This document shows positions 62,998 to 64,000 of a stretch of DNA of 64,000 nucleotides, piece by piece (the stretch's first letter is position 1; each line of letters starts with the position of its first letter). This stretch comes from Companilactobacillus suantsaicola. Its GTDB lineage: Bacteria > Bacillota > Bacilli > Lactobacillales > Lactobacillaceae. The notes under the pieces are model-generated. The model had not been told where the DNA came from and did not search any database. It was given only the letters and a program-made list of their open reading frames with translations. The translations under genes and the position numbers were made by a program. The stretch lies in contig NZ_RKLY01000001.1 of NCBI RefSeq assembly GCF_004745525.1, positions 102,932 through 166,931 of the forward strand, read 5' to 3'.

Positions 62998-63603
62998 TTA
63001 AATCCAATCGTTTTTCTTAGCAATATTTAAGGCTTCGATTCGTGAATGAGCTCCAGTCTTACTGAGAATGGAAGAGATATAATTTCTAACAGTTCCGTAC
63101 GATAAAAACACAGCTTCTGAAATTTCTTGAGTACTTTTACCTTGAGAAAATTCTTTCATGATCTTTAACTCTTGTTTTGTTAGGGGATTTTTAGAAGCTG
63201 TCAGGATGGTGGAAACTAAAGCGGAATCATAAATAGTCTTACCACCTAAGATCTGATGAATAGTTTGCACTAGGACATCTGTTGGACTGTCCTTTAAAAG
63301 ATAGGCATTTACCTGATTACTCACGGCAGATTCAAAATAATCTTTTCGAGCAAAGGTCGTTAGAATTATCAGTTTAATGTCTTGCTCAATAATTCTAAGT
63401 TGTTTAGCGACTTCTAGTCCGGTCATTTGGGGCATCTCAATATCAAGTATCGCAATATCTGGTTGTAAATTGATAATTTGTTGGAGAGCGGTTTGTCCAT
63501 TGGTCGCCGAACCAATAATTTTTAAAACAGTTTCTAAATCTAAAATAGCTGAAAGCGCTGAATTTAACATTTCTTGATCTTCAGCAAGATAAATTGTAAT
63601 CAT
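62998..63603 (-). CDS. NarL/DesR-type response regulator
   Basis: 201 residues. Receiver domain with phospho-Asp in IAILDIEMPQMTG (about residue 53) and Lys near 103; LuxR-type HTH at the C-terminus (STQEISEAVFLSYGTVRNYI, about 155-175). One base after a histidine kinase gene, so the two form a two-component system. The DesKR/LiaRS branch is the nearest; stimulus unknown. Confidence 0.92.
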   Translation of the reverse strand: MITIYLAEDQEMLNSALSAILDLETVLKIIGSATNGQTALQQIINLQPDIAILDIEMPQMTGLEVAKQLRIIEQDIKLIILTTFARKDYFESAVSNQVNAYLLKDSPTDVLVQTIHQILGGKTIYDSALVSTILTASKNPLTKQELKIMKEFSQGKSTQEISEAVFLSYGTVRNYISSILSKTGAHSRIEALNIAKKNDWI

Positions 63604-63604
63604 A

Positions 63605-64000
63605 TTAATCCTTTCGCGGAATCGTTATTTTAAGTTTTACACCGTGTTGAGAAATCACTTCTAACTGACCATCGAGATCAATTAAACGTTTTTTCATACC
63701 TTCGATACCAAATGATTGATTTGTTTTATCGTTTTTAAATCCGATTCCATCATCAGAAATTTCAAGAAAAAAGTTGTTATCGTCTTCTCGAAAGCAGAAC
63801 CTCATGTTATTAGCTTGACTATATCTGAGAACGTTGGTTGTAGTTTCTTTAATAATCGAGGCTAAAACGTGCTGAATATTCTTGGCGAATTTTATAATCA
63901 AGTTAGCCACCTTAAGAAAAACTAAATAAAAAAACACCAAGACGTAAAAATCAGTTATCATTGGAGTTCCGACACTAACAATGAAAGAGGTTTTTCGTCT
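63605..64000 (-). CDS. Sensor histidine kinase, C-terminal part (HisKA_3/DesK type)
   Basis: Open to the window edge, 131 visible residues. HATPase_c domain with N-box KETTTNVLRYSQANN, G1 ISDDGIGF and G2 FGIEGMKKRL. The phosphorylated His region lies outside the window. The segment just before the ATPase domain (DFYVLVFFYLVFLKVANLII) is unusually hydrophobic for a cytosolic linker. Partner of the adjoining response regulator. Confidence 0.85.
   Translation of the reverse strand, partial: RRKTSFIVSVGTPMITDFYVLVFFYLVFLKVANLIIKFAKNIQHVLASIIKETTTNVLRYSQANNMRFCFREDDNNFFLEISDDGIGFKNDKTNQSFGIEGMKKRLIDLDGQLEVISQHGVKLKITIPRKD

Overview
The window is AT-rich, tightly packed Firmicutes DNA. Gene content points to a heterofermentation-capable or facultative lactic acid bacterium of the Lactobacillaceae: malolactic enzyme with MleR, several PTS systems, an FMN-riboswitch rib operon, dhaKLM, a SLAP-domain surface protein, a WxL-type surface protein and Gram-positive dnaE-pfkA-pyk. 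The style is closest to what I know of the Companilactobacillus (alimentarius/farciminis) group. That placement is inference from gene content and protein style, not from a search. No rRNA, tRNA, insertion sequence, prophage or CRISPR array was seen.

Layout. 0-1.8 kb: two tandem GGDEF genes, the first cut by the window edge. 1.8-4.5 kb (minus): guanine deaminase plus an NCS2 purine permease. 4.8-11.9 kb: a GntR-governed catabolic operon with a glycosylasparaginase-like Ntn hydrolase, a GntR/UTRA regulator, a PepV-like M20 peptidase, an orphan cellobiose-type PTS EIIC, a short GrdB-like protein and two M42 peptidases; the first M42 has lost most of its metal ligands. A near-copy of this operon's promoter/operator lies 11 kb away in front of a C26 gamma-glutamyl hydrolase gene (15.9 kb), so the two loci look like one regulon. 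Between them sit two Cof-type HAD phosphatases and dhaKLM with a CcpA site. 16.7-20.3 kb: FMN riboswitch and ribD-ribE-ribBA-ribH. 20.4-25.1 kb: aldo/keto reductase, NupC, esterase, glycerate kinase. 25.3-27.2 kb: cellobiose-type PTS EIIB-EIIC-EIIA.

27.6-35.2 kb: a WxL-type surface protein gene broken by one in-frame TAA; a 1.27-kb Abi (HEPN) cassette bounded by 99-bp direct repeats that duplicate the 3' end and terminator of the malate transporter gene; then mleP-mleS and divergent mleR. 35.2-39.6 kb: a possible sRNA region, an HTH protein and LMW phosphatase pair, a PtsN-like protein, an MgtC-like protein, and several small proteins, two of them under 50 residues. 39.8-42.5 kb: uvrC and map. 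42.5-48.3 kb (minus): SLAP surface protein and fruR-fruK-fruA with a duplicated operator. 48.5-53.8 kb: obgE-oatA-rnz-SDR-lapA run. 53.9-61.5 kb: rpmF, a lipoprotein, yjzD-like, dnaE, pfkA (with cre) and pyk. 61.6-64 kb: a DUF4931/GalT-like protein, a small membrane protein, and a NarL-type response regulator with a truncated histidine kinase.

A family of about 120-bp hairpin repeats occurs three times (20.3, 27.2, 44.4 kb), twice next to a second hairpin repeat. The strongest candidates for something undescribed are the GntR/asparaginase/EIIC/GrdB/M42 regulon and the Abi cassette with its repeat-encoded C-terminus and a leader hairpin that covers its ribosome binding site.
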